Below, piece by piece: positions 10,799 through 21,395 of a stretch of 32,500 nucleotides of DNA. A model generated the notes under the pieces. It had not been told where the DNA came from. It ran no database searches and saw only the letters and a list, made by a program, of their open reading frames with translations. Position 1 is the first letter of the stretch. Each line of letters opens with the position of its first letter. The stretch is from Symbiodinium natans (taxonomy: Eukaryota > Sar > Dinophyceae > Suessiales > Symbiodiniaceae). Location: assembly GCA_905221605.1 (NCBI GenBank), contig CAJNDS010000032.1:98888-131387 (forward strand). Reading direction: 5' to 3'. A program made the translations under genes and the position numbers.

Positions 10799-10860
10799 GC
10801 ACGCCGACGATTGCGCCGTCACCAGAGTTTACAGTCATGAATACCGCGCAGGAGTTCACT
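10799..10860 (+). CDS. Possible repeat-module exon M
   Basis: After GTTCCAG the frame reads TPTIAPSPEFTVMNTAQEFT; a further GCAG|GA lies at 10862-10863. This is consistent with the linker that precedes the next module, but it lacks a diagnostic motif. Confidence 0.35.
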
Positions 10861-11291
10861 GCAGGACACGGCGCTGCAAAACCTGTTCTCCAAGATTCCG
10901 AGAAAGAGTCTGTTTCTGAGAGAGCAAACATCAAGTGTTACAAAAGAAAGGCGCAGGAGGTGTGACGGGTCTTGCAGGTCGCTCAAGTGAATCTCACGTC
11001 GACACGCTGAGCCTCTGCTAAGCCGCGAAGTCTGAGTCTAAGCCTGACTGCTTCTAGCTGCAGTACACATTCATTGATTCATTGATGTATCGGGACTCCA
11101 ACCTGAGCTCCAAGATTGACGACGGCTGTTGCTAGATTGATGAAAACTGTTATGTAAGTACAGGCGCAGTCTTTCGATTGACAGAAAGCACGTGATAGAA
11201 CCCTGTAGAACCCTGTCTCGGCACATGTTTTGAGCTTTTATTTTGCTCGCTGCTGCACCCAGATATAGCCTGAGCAGTCGAGATGTGGCAG

Positions 11292-11378
11292 GAGTGCGAA
11301 CTCCACACATCAATATGTCCATGATCTTCAACTCGGTGCTGCGAAATGGTGACGTGATAGTCATCATGCCCCCACCAG
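11292..11378 (+). CDS. Repeat-module exon N
   Basis: The exon reads VRTPHINMSMIFNSVLRNGD, then VIVIMPPP, plus the first base of a Gly codon. The donor CCACCAG|GCAGGG is GC, phase 1. Joined to exon O across a 248-base intron it gives MPPPG|FDLRAPEGGC. That restores the module P-x-G-F strand from two different frames, good evidence for this splice. Confidence 0.8.
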
Positions 11379-11626
11379 GCAGGGAACAGCACGGATGGCG
11401 ACAGGCAATAGACGCAATAGACTCCGAACAGGGAAATTCTTGAGGCAAGAACCTAGGGAAGTCGTAGGAAAATAGTAACTGTGTATGGTGCGGAAAGTGA
11501 TAACGTTCCTGGCATAAGGGCCATGTTTGATTTAGTTAGTACACACTCACTAGCAGGAGCAGTTGAAGTAATCGGATGTTCGTACCGGCAGTGCTGCTGA
11601 AGACGATTTTTGGACTGACTGTGCAG

Positions 11627-11750
11627 GCTTCGACCTTCGTGCCCCAGAGGGCGGATGCCGAGACTTCCAATGGATCGGAACCTTTCGGCCACTTGTTTTG
11701 TCACCCCCTCCGGACTGCAATTGCAACTCGGCAAGCGGCCTCTATTTGGC
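11627..11750 (+). CDS. Repeat-module exon O (approximate 3' end)
   Basis: The exon starts after TGTGCAG with two bases that complete the Gly from exon N. It reads FDLRAPEGGCRDFQWIGTF, then RPLVLSPPPDCNCNSASG. Cys positions follow the GF strand as in the other modules. The frame stays open to a stop near 11806. The donor to exon P is not resolved. Confidence 0.68.
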
Positions 11751-11845
11751 AACTGGTTGTCAATGTCCATGTGACCTGTGCTGTGAATTTTCCAGTGAAT
11801 GAATCAGTTGAAGGTACGATGGCAGCTAATTTAGAGGCTCTACAG

Positions 11846-12150
11846 TGCAAGCTCGAAATGCACGTCATGGAGAGCAACCAATTTCGTGGCATCGCTCTGG
11901 GCGAGCAGGTGAGAGTTGCCTTTCAAATGAGCGTTTTGAACCCCACGAAGATGCCAGACAGCGTGGAGGATTACTGGAGGATGGAGCTCTGGCAAGGCAG
12001 CATTCCGCCATATCCTTTCAGTGGAGGTCTCGTTGAGAGCTGGCCGGTGTATGGAACCTTGGACAACTTGACAATCTCTTTGGTGGGCTTTGAGAGACGC
12101 GCGGGTGCCATGAGCGATTTACAGTTCGATTTCATTCCAAGTGACAGGGC
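11846..12150 (+). CDS. Repeat-module exon P (approximate ends)
   Basis: The exon contains IALGEQVRVAFQMSVLNP, then DSVEDYWRMELWQG, then WPVYGTLDNLTISLVGF, and ends near DLQFDFIPSDRA, which is the strand that leads into the next P-x-GF motif. Module elements 2 and 3 are seen in order, with the sequon NLT. The acceptor CTACAG|TGCAAG is tentative. The 3' donor is among several candidates between 12140 and 12170. Confidence 0.8.
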
Positions 12151-12757
12151 GGCAAGTACCCGTACGTGCCATTATGTGCCCATAGCCATCCCATAACATG
12201 TATCCAGAGTATTGTCATCTGGGTCCAGGCATGTCTTTATGTTAACACCGCGAGTCCCGCCGCGTCCCGCCTCTGCCTGGGCCAGCCTGGAGCAATCGTG
12301 TGATCAATGAATATAAGACATCAAAGGTCCATGGGGGGTTCGGGAGGTCCGTAAATGTGCATGTGCATGCTGCAGGGTTCCTTTGGGTCAGACGAGGTAT
12401 ATAGGTGGCCTGCGAGGTGGCCCACCAGGTGCAGGAGGTCCTTGAGGTTTTCCAGGCTATGCTGCTCTGGCGTTGCAGGCAAAAGCAGGCAACTCAAGGG
12501 GGAGGCGTAAAGCGGTGCATGGGAAGAGGATAAGGTGGTGGGTGCCTCAACAAAACCAGAACTTGCCGCCCAAGACCTCCGCGGACTAACTGTGGTAGCC
12601 CTAGCGTGGTATACATGGCAAGCGTGCTTCTAAGCTGTTGCAGGCTTCCTATGCCTAGGTGTGTTAGCCCTCGCCGCAGCTGGTGCGGAAAACCATGGAA
12701 AACCCATTTTAGATGCTCCGTAGGTCATGCCCTGCCTGTCTGAAGACATGTTGTCAG
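12151..12757 (+). other. Probable intron P-Q
   Basis: About 600 bases rich in AGG and CCTGG motifs, with no module motif in any plus-strand frame. It ends at TTGTCAG before exon Q. Confidence 0.5.
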
Positions 12758-12759
12758 AG

Positions 12760-12930
12760 GTGTGTGGGGCACAGCATTAGACATTGTGGTCCACGAACCC
12801 ACGGGCTTCCAGTTCCAGAATGCTCGCGTCAACGCTCCCTGGATTCGACATGAGCTGACAACAGGCAGCCGGCTGGTTCTCATCGGCGCCTTGCCTCACT
12901 CTGGATATTTCTATAACTATGCTCTCAGCT
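12760..12930 (+). CDS. Repeat-module exon Q
   Basis: The frame reads WGTALDIVVHEPTGFQFQNA, then TTGSRLVLIGALPHSGYFYN, then YALS. The P-x-GF strand is clear; the usual Cys shortly after it is absent. The second half resembles element 2. The exon start is 12758 or 12760; the donor is before the stop at 12957-12959. Confidence 0.68.
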
Positions 12931-12972
12931 GCTTTTCTCAACCTCCTGATCTTTATTAGATCAGGTGTACAG

Positions 12973-13150
12973 GTAAGATGTGGGAGCTGTTCGTGGTTGC
13001 TGTAGTCTTGACCAACGCTGGAGGTGGCACGCTTGTACCGGGACAGCCGTCCCAGCTGACTCTCTCACTTGTTCGGCTCGGTGATGGAGGTGGGCCCACG
13101 AGAATAAGCAGCTCGGCAGTGCACCTTTCACAGTCTGAAGTCAAGCATTT
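12973..13150 (+). CDS. Probable repeat-module exon R
   Basis: After GTACAG the frame reads KMWELFVVAVVLTNAGGG, then LVPGQPSQLTLSLVRLGDGG. The Trp strand comes at the position expected after exon Q. The hydrophobic run (LFVVAVVL) is short for a membrane helix and fits a beta strand. The end is open until a stop at 13173-13175. Confidence 0.5.
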
Positions 13151-13309
13151 CGTTGATGCTGGGGGCAGAGCTTAGGCATTCGAGCGTATGCAGATTCACA
13201 GCTGTTGCGCGAGACAGCAAGGAGAGTAATGAAGCGGTTGACCTGTCCTGATGCTATCCGTAGGAACTACACGTTTTCATAACTCGTCAGGAGAATCAAC
13301 TTCCTGCAG

Positions 13310-13367
13310 GGCTTTCGGCTGCCCGGCGCCGTGCCCTGTCGCAGTGTAGTGCCCCAAAACAACCTCT
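13310..13367 (+). CDS. Possible very short exon S
   Basis: After TCCTGCAG one frame reads [19 protein letters not shown], which resembles the GF plus Cys element. It then hits a stop. It is too short to be sure. Confidence 0.25.
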
Positions 13368-13440
13368 GACTCTCGAAGAGCAACAGAGAGAGACATGTTG
13401 GCCGGCCCTCTTCGGAGGGTCACGTGCAGGAAGGCATGTC

Positions 13441-13607
13441 TGTTTGTATATGTATATGTCTATGTATATGTAAATGTATATGTCTATGTATATGTCTATG
13501 TCTATGTATATGTCTATGTCTATGTATATGTATATGTCTATGTATATGTATATGTATATGTGTATGTATATGTGTATGTAGATGTATATGTATATGTATA
13601 TGCATAA

Positions 13608-13646
<39 letters not shown>

Positions 13647-13672
13647 TGTGTGTGTGTGTGTGTTGTGTGTGC
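13441..13672. repeat. TATATG/TCTATG hexanucleotide tract followed by (GT)n
   Basis: 13441-13606 consists of alternating TATATG and TCTATG-type units; 13607-13672 is GT repeat. It lies in an intron-like stretch. Tyr-Val and Ile-Tyr frames across it are artefacts. Confidence 0.95.
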
Positions 13673-14250
13673 GTTTTATGACTGTATTTATATGCATGCA
13701 TTCTCTTTGTTTGCCACTTGTGGTTGGCTGGCGAGTGGAGAAGAAGTTCATTTTGAACTCTGGCTGCCCCGAAATCTGACATACAGCGCGGAATGGCCAC
13801 GTTGGCCACGTTTGACCCTTAGCCTGAGTACCTCAGACAGTGCCCCCACGAACCTACCTAATTCACATCAGCCAAGGAGAAGTCGTGTATCATACGAGAA
13901 CAAAAGGGCATCCTAACACTGGAACGTTGCCAGGACTCAAGAAAAATGGGACGAGGTTACAGGAGATAGATTAAAATGGAGCCTCATGACAAATGATAGG
14001 ACCTCCGATAGGGTAGGACTCAAGGGATTGTTCTCAAGAATTCGGTGTTTGCCGAAAAAAAATGGCGAGGACGCAGGAGGTGAGACACTAGGCAAAGCGA
14101 TGATGTTCTATAGGGAAATGCTTGACGTAGAATCTGCCCGTTAAAAGACAGAGACTCCCTGGACAAATGGAATGTCGAGCAAATGGCTGCATCTGCCTCT
14201 AATGGTTCAGGCTTTTGCAAAGGACCCTTCGTATGAACAATAGGGCAGTA
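13673..14250. other. Intron-like, nothing recognised
   Basis: Mixed-composition sequence between two repeat blocks. No module motif or splice pair could be supported. Confidence 0.5.
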
Positions 14251-15048
14251 GTGGTGGTGGGTTGGGGGGGGGGGTGGGGGTGGGGGGTTGGGGGGTTGGG
14301 GTGGGGGGGGGTTGGGGGTGGGGGGTTGGGGGGGGGGGTTGGGGTTGGGGTGGGGGGTTGGGTGGTTGGGGGGGGGGTGGTTGGTTGGGTGGTTGGGGTG
14401 GTTGGGGTTGGGGTGGTGGGGTGGTTGGGGTGGTTGGGGTGGTTGGGGTGGTTGGGGGTGGGTGGTTGGGGTGGTTGGGGTGGTTGGGGGTGGTGGGGGG
14501 GTTGGGGTGGTTGGGGTGGTTGGGGTGGTTGGGGTGGTTGGGTGGTTGGGGTGGTTGGGGTGGTGGGGGTGGGGGGTGGTTGGGGTGGTTGGGGTTGGGG
14601 TGGTGGGGTGGGTGGGGGTGGGGGTGGTGGGGGGGGGGGGGGTGGTTGGGGTGGTTGGGGTGGTTGGGTTGGGGTTGGGGTGGTTGGGGGGGGGGGGTGT
14701 GGGTGGGTTGGGGTGGTTGGGGTGGTTGGGGTGGTGGGGTGGTTGGGGTGGTTGGGGTGGTTGGGGGTGGTTGGGTGGGTTGGGGGGGTTGGGGTGGGTT
14801 GGGGGGTGGGGTGGTTGGGTGGTTGGGGTGGTTGGGGTGGTTGGGGTGGTTGGGGGTGGTTGGGGTGGTTGGGGTGGTTGGGGTGGTTGGGGTGGTGGGG
14901 TGGGGTGGTGGGGTGGTTGGGGTGGTTGGGGTGGTTGGGGTGGTTGGGGTGGTTGGGGTGGTTGGGGTGGTTGGGGTGGTTGGGGTGGGTGGTTGGGGTG
15001 GGGGGTTGGGGTGGGGGGTTGGGGTGGGGGGTTGGGGCGGGGTGTTGG
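14251..15048. repeat. G-rich minisatellite, units like GGGGTGGTT
   Basis: About 800 bases made almost only of G and T on the plus strand, with units GGTTGGGGT or GGGGTGGTTG and longer G runs. The strand asymmetry is extreme. Such sequence has the composition expected to form G-quadruplexes (inference). All long Gly-Val-Trp and Pro-Asn-His frames across it are artefacts of the repeat. Confidence 0.97.
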
Positions 15049-15536
15049 CTGCCGATAGAGCTATACCCTTGGACAGTCGAGTTTGTAGGCGCATTTTCTA
15101 CAGTAGCTTTTATCTGTTGGGCATTCTCTAAAGCCGCCTTCATCTCAAGCCAGGGTTTCCACCAGAACGATAGGGTTTTCGGGGAACGAAGTCCTCTCAA
15201 AATCGAAGTGATGAGGGCGTCTCATATGAAGGTCTGGGGCCTGCGGCCCGCGTGAATCTGAGGTCCTCGCTGAAAACCTGCGCCTCTGGAGCGAGACGGT
15301 GGTGGAGCATTGGTCTGGTCAGCAAGCTGACTCTGTCAGCCCGCTGCTGCCATGCCACACGAATACGTGCCCAAGCAAAATACATGAAACAAGCAGAGAT
15401 AAAGTATAAAGAAGCACCCGGCGCTTTTTAAAGTCCAAGTCCGTTTCGCTCCATGTCGCATTTCGCATATCATCTCGCTGATTTTCGCTGCAGGGATCTG
15501 CATTTAGTACACCATTACTTTGTGAGTGATTCTCAG
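15049..15536. other. Intron-like, nothing recognised
   Basis: Ordinary composition after the minisatellite. No exon motif is seen before the acceptor TTCTCAG at 15530-15536. Confidence 0.45.
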
Positions 15537-15608
15537 GCTGGCGCGGTTCGAGATTTTCATCCGATTGAGCAACATCATGTTGCAGGGAGATGCGCTGATC
15601 ATCACGAC
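15537..15608 (+). CDS. Repeat-module exon T
   Basis: After TTCTCAG the frame reads LARFEIFIRLSNIMLQGDAL, then IITT. It aligns by pattern with exon N (MIFNSVLRNGDVIVIMPP), the strand before the P-x-GF motif. The donor CGAC|GCTAAG is GC and leaves phase 2, which matches exon U. Confidence 0.6.
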
Positions 15609-15750
15609 GCTAAGCTTTTCAGTATTTTTTGTTCTTTGAAATCAACCAGCTGCCAGATATCACAGTGCTGTAGCAGTCAGGGAAGGCGCAAGAAAGTAGT
15701 GCTGGACTTTTCTTGTATGTTCCAGTGTCCTCTTGCTCTTCAAACTTTAG

Positions 15751-15881
15751 GAACACAGTGCCGTTTGGACAAGCACCGTGGGAGCCCAGTACCGAAACTG
15801 GTTATGAATCAACATTGGAGATGTGCTTGGGCCAGCACGGACCGGGGTTGAAACTGTACAAGAACTCCACGTGCACTTACC
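15751..15881 (+). CDS. Repeat-module exon U (approximate 3' end)
   Basis: After AACTTTAG the first base completes the codon from T. The frame reads NTVPFGQAPWEPSTETGYES, then TLEMCLGQHG, then KLYKNSTCTY. It has two Cys and a sequon (NST). No canonical P-x-GF is seen, so this module is divergent. A GT donor TTACC|GTCGGC at 15881/15882 leaves phase 1 and fits exon V; the resulting intron would be only 55 bases, which is doubtful. Confidence 0.5.
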
Positions 15882-15936
15882 GTCGGCCTACTTGTTGCTT
15901 CTTTGCAACTACGCCAATCACGTCAACCGTATGCAG

Positions 15937-16030
15937 GAGGCGTCGCTGAAAATGGCACGTGGGCCTGCAACCGCGTCTCAGAAGTCAACGTGACAAGCCA
16001 GACAGTCATTCGATGCTTGGCGGCATGTAG
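15937..16030 (+). CDS. Repeat-module exon V (approximate 3' end)
   Basis: After TATGCAG the frame reads GVAENGTWACNRVSEVNVTS, then QTVIRCLAAC. Two sequons (NGT, NVT) and Cys are present. It sits where the Cys-bearing part of a module should follow exon U. The donor is not assigned. Confidence 0.55.
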
Positions 16031-18225
16031 TCTGTTGCGGAGCGAGCGGGCAGACAACGTGAGTGAGCCAGTGATCGAGAGCGAGCAGCCAGGAGCTAAG
16101 GGGGCCCGGGGCCAGGGGGGGGAGAGGGGTGCCATGCTGATCTCAGAACATGTCTTCCGTTTAACTGCGGGGCGACGCCGCAAAACAAGAGTCTCTCTCT
16201 AATCAAAAGGGTACACAATGTACACAGGCATCCAACACACAGGCTCCAGGGAAGTGGAAGGTCACAGGCAACGTGTGCATACCGAAAGCAAATGTCAACA
16301 TGCTGGAGAAGAAGAAGGGAGGAGCGAGAGTGCTGGAGAAGAAACGCACAGAATCAGGCAGATCGACCAATGAATTGCATACAGAGAGAGCTTTCCATGT
16401 ACGCTCCTTGATAGAAAAAGGGCATGCAGAAGGCATCGGCACGAAGAAGGGTCTCTACGCACCGAAGCGCCACTACGATGGCCATCGTCAGTTGTAACTA
16501 TGTTCACGGCTTGACGAGGCAACAGTGTCGGCATAGTCATCGGAATGCGCTTGACAATCGGCGCGATGAGACCAGAGCATGTGCTCAGCCAGGCAGCGAT
16601 GGCATTCGCTACTTGCAAAGCTTTGTAGGACAGGTCTTTTACAAAGTGTCTTGCCACTTTTGTCAGGACGCATTCACATCCTAGCTCGATAGTCATGATA
16701 ACGAGGTGCGTTGCATGCTCGTGTGACGCTATGATACGCTATGCTCGTTTGATGGTCGTTGTGCATCGTGCTCTCTGTGAGGGGCCGCCTTCTCTTCGGT
16801 CTCTGCACGCCACCCCACTCCATTCTCGGCACTTGCACTTGTCGTGTGCTGCACACTCTTTGGGCTGTCGGAATGTCGGAACCTTGTGATACCTCGTGTG
16901 TAGCGCTCGGCTTTGCGATCATTGCAGTGCGCAAAGCCACGCTCGCCTTCTTGTGCCTGGTGCTACGCCAGAGCGGATGCTGCCCGGTCGTTTTGAGATC
17001 GGTAGTCTCCGTCCCTTGGTACAATCAAAAGTGGCGGTACCCGCTCGCCACATGCAGTTCTGCGGCGTTTGAAGCCTCCCTTTGTTTGGGGAACAGACTT
17101 GCAATTTGTACAGCACAATTGCACAGTTTCTCCATCAGTTTCCATCGTCCTTGCCCTTTTGCCTGCAGGCGTCCCTGGATCTGGTGATGAATAGCCTGAA
17201 GCTTGAAGGACGCGCCAATCAGACTCCGAGTTCACGTTAAGTGTTTGTGAAGTGTTCGTTGAAGGGCACGGTGGTGAGTCGTAAGGTCAAATAGAAGATG
17301 GAAGAGGAGGAAAATTGCCTAAAAGGGTGATGCCGCATGCCATTGCAGAGGCAACGAAAACGAAGGGCGCGCCAATCAATCAATCAATCACACACACACA
17401 GACACACGCAGTCAAGCGCAGTAGACATATGAAGCCGGTGCTGCCAGGAGATCTTGAGTACCGAGAACTGGCTCTGGAGGCCAATAGAGATTACCGGCTG
17501 CGAGACTCGGCTCAATGTCTAGCGGTGTCTAGCGTTTTGAAGCACCTGGGTAGGGAACGGTCGGGAATGCTGGGGATTTGGGAGGCCACTGCTTGTATTC
17601 CTTTTGGCATCTTTTGGCACGACATGCAGGTATGTGGCTTCGTGCATCTGCTGCACCGACGATGTGGAGCATTCTGACAGAAGACGCCGCTTGTATGCAT
17701 AAAACAAATGTCAGCAATCGATCGCTCAAGGCACCAAGGTACTTTCGACTGAATCCGTATCAGATGGTAGATCAAGAGCATGCGGCGCCTGCCTTTGCAC
17801 CCCCAACTGTCCCTCTGGCCAGGCACTTGGATTTCTGTCCAATACGAACGATGGTTTGACGCCGGGAGCCATTGCTGTTCCGGACTCCTGACGTACGCAT
17901 TGATGCCTTGTAAGCCTAAAATACAAATAGCCTGTCGTCGCAGCTCGACAAGAACATCTGTGTGCATATGTCTGTGTTTAGAGTTCCGCAGGCATGGGTG
18001 CACACATGTCCTTTATGAAATGGTTCACGATGCCTTTTTGGATCAAAATGGTCAAACAAACATATGCTTGATTTTTACTCCCCCTCTCCCCCTCCCCATT
18101 CCCCTCCCTCTGGCGGAAAGCCTCCTGTTGCCAGACCCCATGGAACCGTCAGAGAAGCCCAGACGCCCTTCAGATGGCCCATTAGCGGTTGCCAACTCTG
18201 CAATTTTCTTGGTCGGAGAGCTTAT
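16031..18225 (+). other. Sparse region with weak exon candidates
   Basis: Three weak plus-strand candidates are seen. Near 16248-16300 the frame reads KWKVTGNVCIPKANVNML, then turns into a GAAGAAG-rich stretch. Near 17447-17495 it reads GDLEYRELALEANRDYRL, which resembles the start of element 2. Near 17823-17889 it reads GFLSNTNDGLTPGAIAV. None has two supported splice sites. An AATC/CA microsatellite lies at about 17375-17400. The rest looks intronic. Confidence 0.4.
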
Positions 18226-18290
18226 GTCTAAACTAAACCTTAGACCCTAGACCCTAAACCCAAAGATGTGTTAAACCCTAAGCCATGAAA
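18226..18290. repeat. Degenerate telomere-like (CCCTAAA)-type patch
   Basis: Repeats of CCTTAGACCCTAGACCCTAA type and TTAAACCCTAAGCC lie within 65 bases. This is the complement of the TTTAGGG motif, imperfect and intronic in position. Confidence 0.75.
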
Positions 18291-18479
18291 GCCCAAATCC
18301 TCAAGCTGTCAAGCTTGTGGTTTAAAGGTCTAGGACCGTCCGGCTCTAAGAAGCGAACCCACGTAGAATCACTCGGATGCCAGTTCGAGAATTCGTTGCA
18401 CCATGTTGCACGGTAACCGCTCCCTTAGTATGGTGTGGATGCTGGAGTTTCGGAATTTTGCCGCTAAGTTGCCACCAAG

Positions 18480-18735
18480 GAAATGGTTCTGACTGCAACT
18501 TCCAGTGTGAGCCGCGTCCCACCAGAATCTGCGGTGAATGTGCGAGTTCACGTACGGACGGGTCCATCGCAGGGGCCATTCAGCAAACTTCAGCTGCTTC
18601 TGCCTTATGGCTTTGCGCCCTATGGGGCTTCGGCCTCTGCCACCTCTCGGCTAATCGTCGGGCTGAGCATTGAGCAGGGCGAGGGCGCGCTGGACCAAAC
18701 TACCGGCATGACGTTCAACCTGCTGCTTGGCAGCC
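18480..18735 (+). CDS. Repeat-module exon Z
   Basis: After CACCAAG the frame reads MVLTATSSVSRVPPESAVNV, then FSKLQLLLPYGFAPYGASAS, then GMTFNLLLGSHNPC. Elements 1 and 2 of the module are both present, about 50 residues apart, closer than in exon E, so the Cys-rich spacer is short or lost here. The start is phase 0 if the acceptor at 18479 is right. The frame ends at a stop at 18786-18788; the donor is unassigned. Confidence 0.75.
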
Positions 18736-19827
18736 ACAACCCATGCGCACTGGCATGTCTGCGTTGGCATCAACTAGGCGTGGGTTAATTCTTACACCGG
18801 TGCATGTGCAGGGAAAGCGCTGGTTAATTCTGGGGCAGTTGCCACATGCAGTTGACAACGGGTCTGGTCTGGCACTACCAGTCCGTATGGTCTCTGGGTC
18901 TCTGGGAAACCTCTAGTCTGTTCGATATGCACTGCACCAAGACGGGCCAACGTGCCCCCTCCGAAAGCCTCGTGTTGCATGGGTGAGGCGGATAATGACA
19001 CCGCCTACTGACGTACCTGATTTGCGGTGGTTTGTGCTGGCCAAAGAGGCAGGGATGTGTCGCCATGTTTTTGAGTACTGTGCATTGCGCGCATCTTGCA
19101 CGACTTGCAATGAGCCGGTCTGAATTGTGACCGTGTCGCCAATGTTGCTTTTTGAGGTTCTTGTTGACGACATCACGGGGGTCACAGCAGAGCCCATAAA
19201 TGGTTGGGCCGAAGCTGCTGGATTCGGTGTCGTTTCACGAACGCAGATGAAGTGAGGGTTTTTGCCTTGCTTGTATAGGCGGCCGCCTGTAGGGCTTTGG
19301 GGGGGTCTTGATGTCTCAGATGTTAAGCTCCCACACAAGCTGGGAGTCGTGTTAGGCAGTAGTGAGGGATGGTTTGTTCATGTTTGATTACACGTGGTGC
19401 GTTGCAGATTTGCAGAGGCACCTTGCCCCGTCTCGCTCATGTACGGCGCGATTCCCAGCGCAACGGGCCACTTTACAGCAGCGAGACGGACCTTGCTGCA
19501 TTGTGAGCTGTAGAGGGCCCGCAGAAGCCAGGCAGGTTGACATTGAAGAAGCGCGGTCTTGGGTATCATCGCGGTGGGAGTAGGGTGGGGGGTCAAAGGG
19601 GTCATTGGGGGCACCAGAAAAAGTCGGAGTCACGCGGGTCAGTAAGACGGCAGTATAGGGGCCGTCAACTCGGGCAAGTGCTGAGCTGCAAGATGCTGCG
19701 AAGACGGAACGTTTTAGCAAGACTTAGTACCAACAGCAGTGTGCCTTGCTGTGTCGCGGCGTGCAGCGGGTTTCTTGAATGATTGACATCGAGAAGGTTG
19801 AGATGCAAGTACGGTGAATTCGTGCAG
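18736..19827 (+). other. Probable intron, one weak exon candidate
   Basis: Near 19413-19503 a frame after GCAG reads EAPCPVSLMYGAIPSATGHF, then TAARRTLLHC, which could be a Cys-bearing module fragment. Otherwise no motif is seen. Several short open frames on both strands lack recognisable content. Confidence 0.4.
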
Positions 19828-20210
19828 ATGCTTAATTTTGAGAGGGTCCCGTCGCGTCGAGGATGGCTGGCAGTGTCGTTCTACGTCCCGGCCATGGTTG
19901 CAGGCAAGTTTGCCTTGATCACTGCACCAGACACCTTCCTGGTGCAATGTCCGAAGGCAGGCTCAGATGAAAGCTGCAAAAGCATTGTCGTTAAAAGTGC
20001 TAGCCCTCAGCAGCCTCCAGACAAGTTTCAGGTAGAAGAGACCGGCTTGGAGTTGGCCTGCGAAGACTTCCGCGTCCGTGAAGCCCTCCCACAGTATCTC
20101 CAAACACTGCAGAGGACTGTGAATGTCACACTGGAGGGAGGCACCCAAGAAGGGGACAACGTGCTGTACATGTTCTTGCTCAACGTCTTGACCCCCGAAG
20201 TGCCCAATAT
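19828..20210 (+). CDS. Repeat-module exon AB
   Basis: After CGTGCAG (phase 0) the frame reads MLNFERVPSRRGWLAVSFYV, then AGKFALITAPDTFLVQCPKA, then SCKSIVV, then ACEDFRV, then RTVNVTLEGG, then NVLYMFLLNVLTPEV. Element 1 (ITAP-x-x-F plus Cys) and element 2 (YMFLLNVLTP) are both clear, about 100 residues apart. The sequon is NVT. The donor before the stop at 20221-20223 is not fixed. Confidence 0.85.
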
Positions 20211-20337
20211 CTTCGACCCATAGCAGCGATGGTAATAGCCGGCGTTCTCTTCCTTGGGTCATAGATAGGATATGACTCTGCAGGCCTTTGCATGATGTTT
20301 GAGAATGGTCTTTGGAGCGGCAGCGATCTAATGCACG

Positions 20338-20401
20338 GACATTCGAATCATGGAAATTTCGGATGGGGTTGTGGCTGAGCCCGACATTCGAATCATGGAA
20401 A
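20338..20401. repeat. Short direct repeat ACATTCGAATCATGGAAA
   Basis: The 18-base word occurs at about 20338 and again at about 20382, 44 bases apart, in the intron between exons AB and AC. Confidence 0.7.
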
Positions 20402-20596
20402 GTATGCTTGTTGAGGCCGAGCCTGCTTGCCACAAGCGAAAACGCAGCAATATCGCAAGGCCTCAGCAAATTCGTTCCGGCTTTGTGCCCCAACGAATTT
20501 CGTTTTGCTTATGTAGGTTCGCTCTAGCAGTTTATCTGTATCATTCGACGCAAAAAAGCGCCTGTGGATCATTGGATCATTGTGGGTCCGCCTAAG

Positions 20597-20698
20597 GATT
20601 TCTGGCAGATCCGGGTGTTGGACCCTGGCTTTGCGGTGGTGGATGCGGCCTTGGCGGTGCAACAGCCTCGCTCCCTGGATGAACGCCGCTGCGAGTTG
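20597..20698 (+). CDS. Repeat-module exon AC
   Basis: After GCCTAAG (phase 0) the frame reads DFWQIRVLDPGFAVVDAALA, then VQQPRSLDERRCE. The Trp strand follows element 2 at the end of exon AB as expected. The frame ends at TAG at 20699-20701; a donor just before that is likely. Confidence 0.72.
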
Positions 20699-20812
20699 TA
20701 GGGAACATGACAGAACTAGGGTTCGGAGTGATGTTAAGATATGTTAGGCGCACGGAGAGTCAGAGATCATGAGTACTCATGAGTTATCACAGAGATCTCA
20801 GGCTTCGTGCAG

Positions 20813-20930
20813 GATCTGGAAATGGGCAATCCATCCCTTTCTTGGATGCAGTCGCCGCAGATGGGCGAGGCAAGATCGTCGGGGTTCAACATGCGTTCGT
20901 TTATCGAGCTCACGCTTGCATTGTTATAAC
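20813..20930 (+). CDS. Possible exon AD
   Basis: After CGTGCAG one frame reads DLEMGNPSLSWMQSPQMGEA, then SGFNMRSFIELTLALL, up to a stop. A second frame (SGNGQSIPFLDAVAADGRGK) is equally open. One of them is probably coding, since the module should continue between exons AC and AE. Confidence 0.35.
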
Positions 20931-21034
20931 TTCGCATAACTTAGCACATCTCCACCATAACATTTCCAACGGCTGACTGAATGGCACGTTGCAAAATCAC
21001 TCCTTGTTGCGGAGTCCGACCAAGAACGTGCCAG

Positions 21035-21165
21035 GTCTCCAATGTGCAGGTGGAGGTGAGTTTTCTACGCCGGGTCAAGGACGTGAAGGCCATCTTGGTG
21101 TCCCTGCCTGAGAATTACCGACATGACATTCAGCACAAGAACCAGCGCCTAGGCAGCATTGGCAA
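21035..21165 (+). CDS. Repeat-module exon AE
   Basis: After GCCAG (or, in the same phase, after GTGCAG at 21049) the frame reads VSNVQVEVSFLRRVKDVKAI, then LVSLPENYRHDIQH, a divergent element 1 (P-x-N-Y in place of P-x-G-F). The donor GGCAA|GTGTCT (GT) leaves phase 2 and fits exon AF. Confidence 0.72.
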
Positions 21166-21255
21166 GTGTCTCAACAGGCGAACACAGTGATTCAGTCCGC
21201 GCAGGCACGAGCAACTCCATTAAGAGGTCACGTTCTGCATCGTTCTGCAGCCAAG

Positions 21256-21324
21256 GTTAAGGAACGTCAACAAGCAGTTTCCGCTCACCATTGATACGGA
21301 ATGGCGGGTTTTTGACAATTTGAG
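21256..21324 (+). CDS. Repeat-module exon AF
   Basis: A small exon after GCCAAG. Its first base completes the Lys codon from exon AE, and it then reads LRNVNKQFPLTIDTEWRVFD plus NL. The donor TTTGAG|GCAGGT is GC, phase 2, and joins to exon AG over a 71-base intron. Confidence 0.72.
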
Positions 21325-21395
21325 GCAGGTTCCACAGAGCACAGATGGCGACCATGGACCCTAGTTACGACCCTGGCCCTATAGGAGCATCCAAG

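Noticed and set aside
13441-13672. Tyr/Val and Ile/Tyr repeat frames
   Set aside because: Simple TATATG and GT tracts.
14199-15255. Long Gly/Val/Trp-rich plus-strand and Pro/Asn/His-rich minus-strand frames
   Set aside because: They result only from the G-rich minisatellite; every frame is open because the repeat lacks stops.
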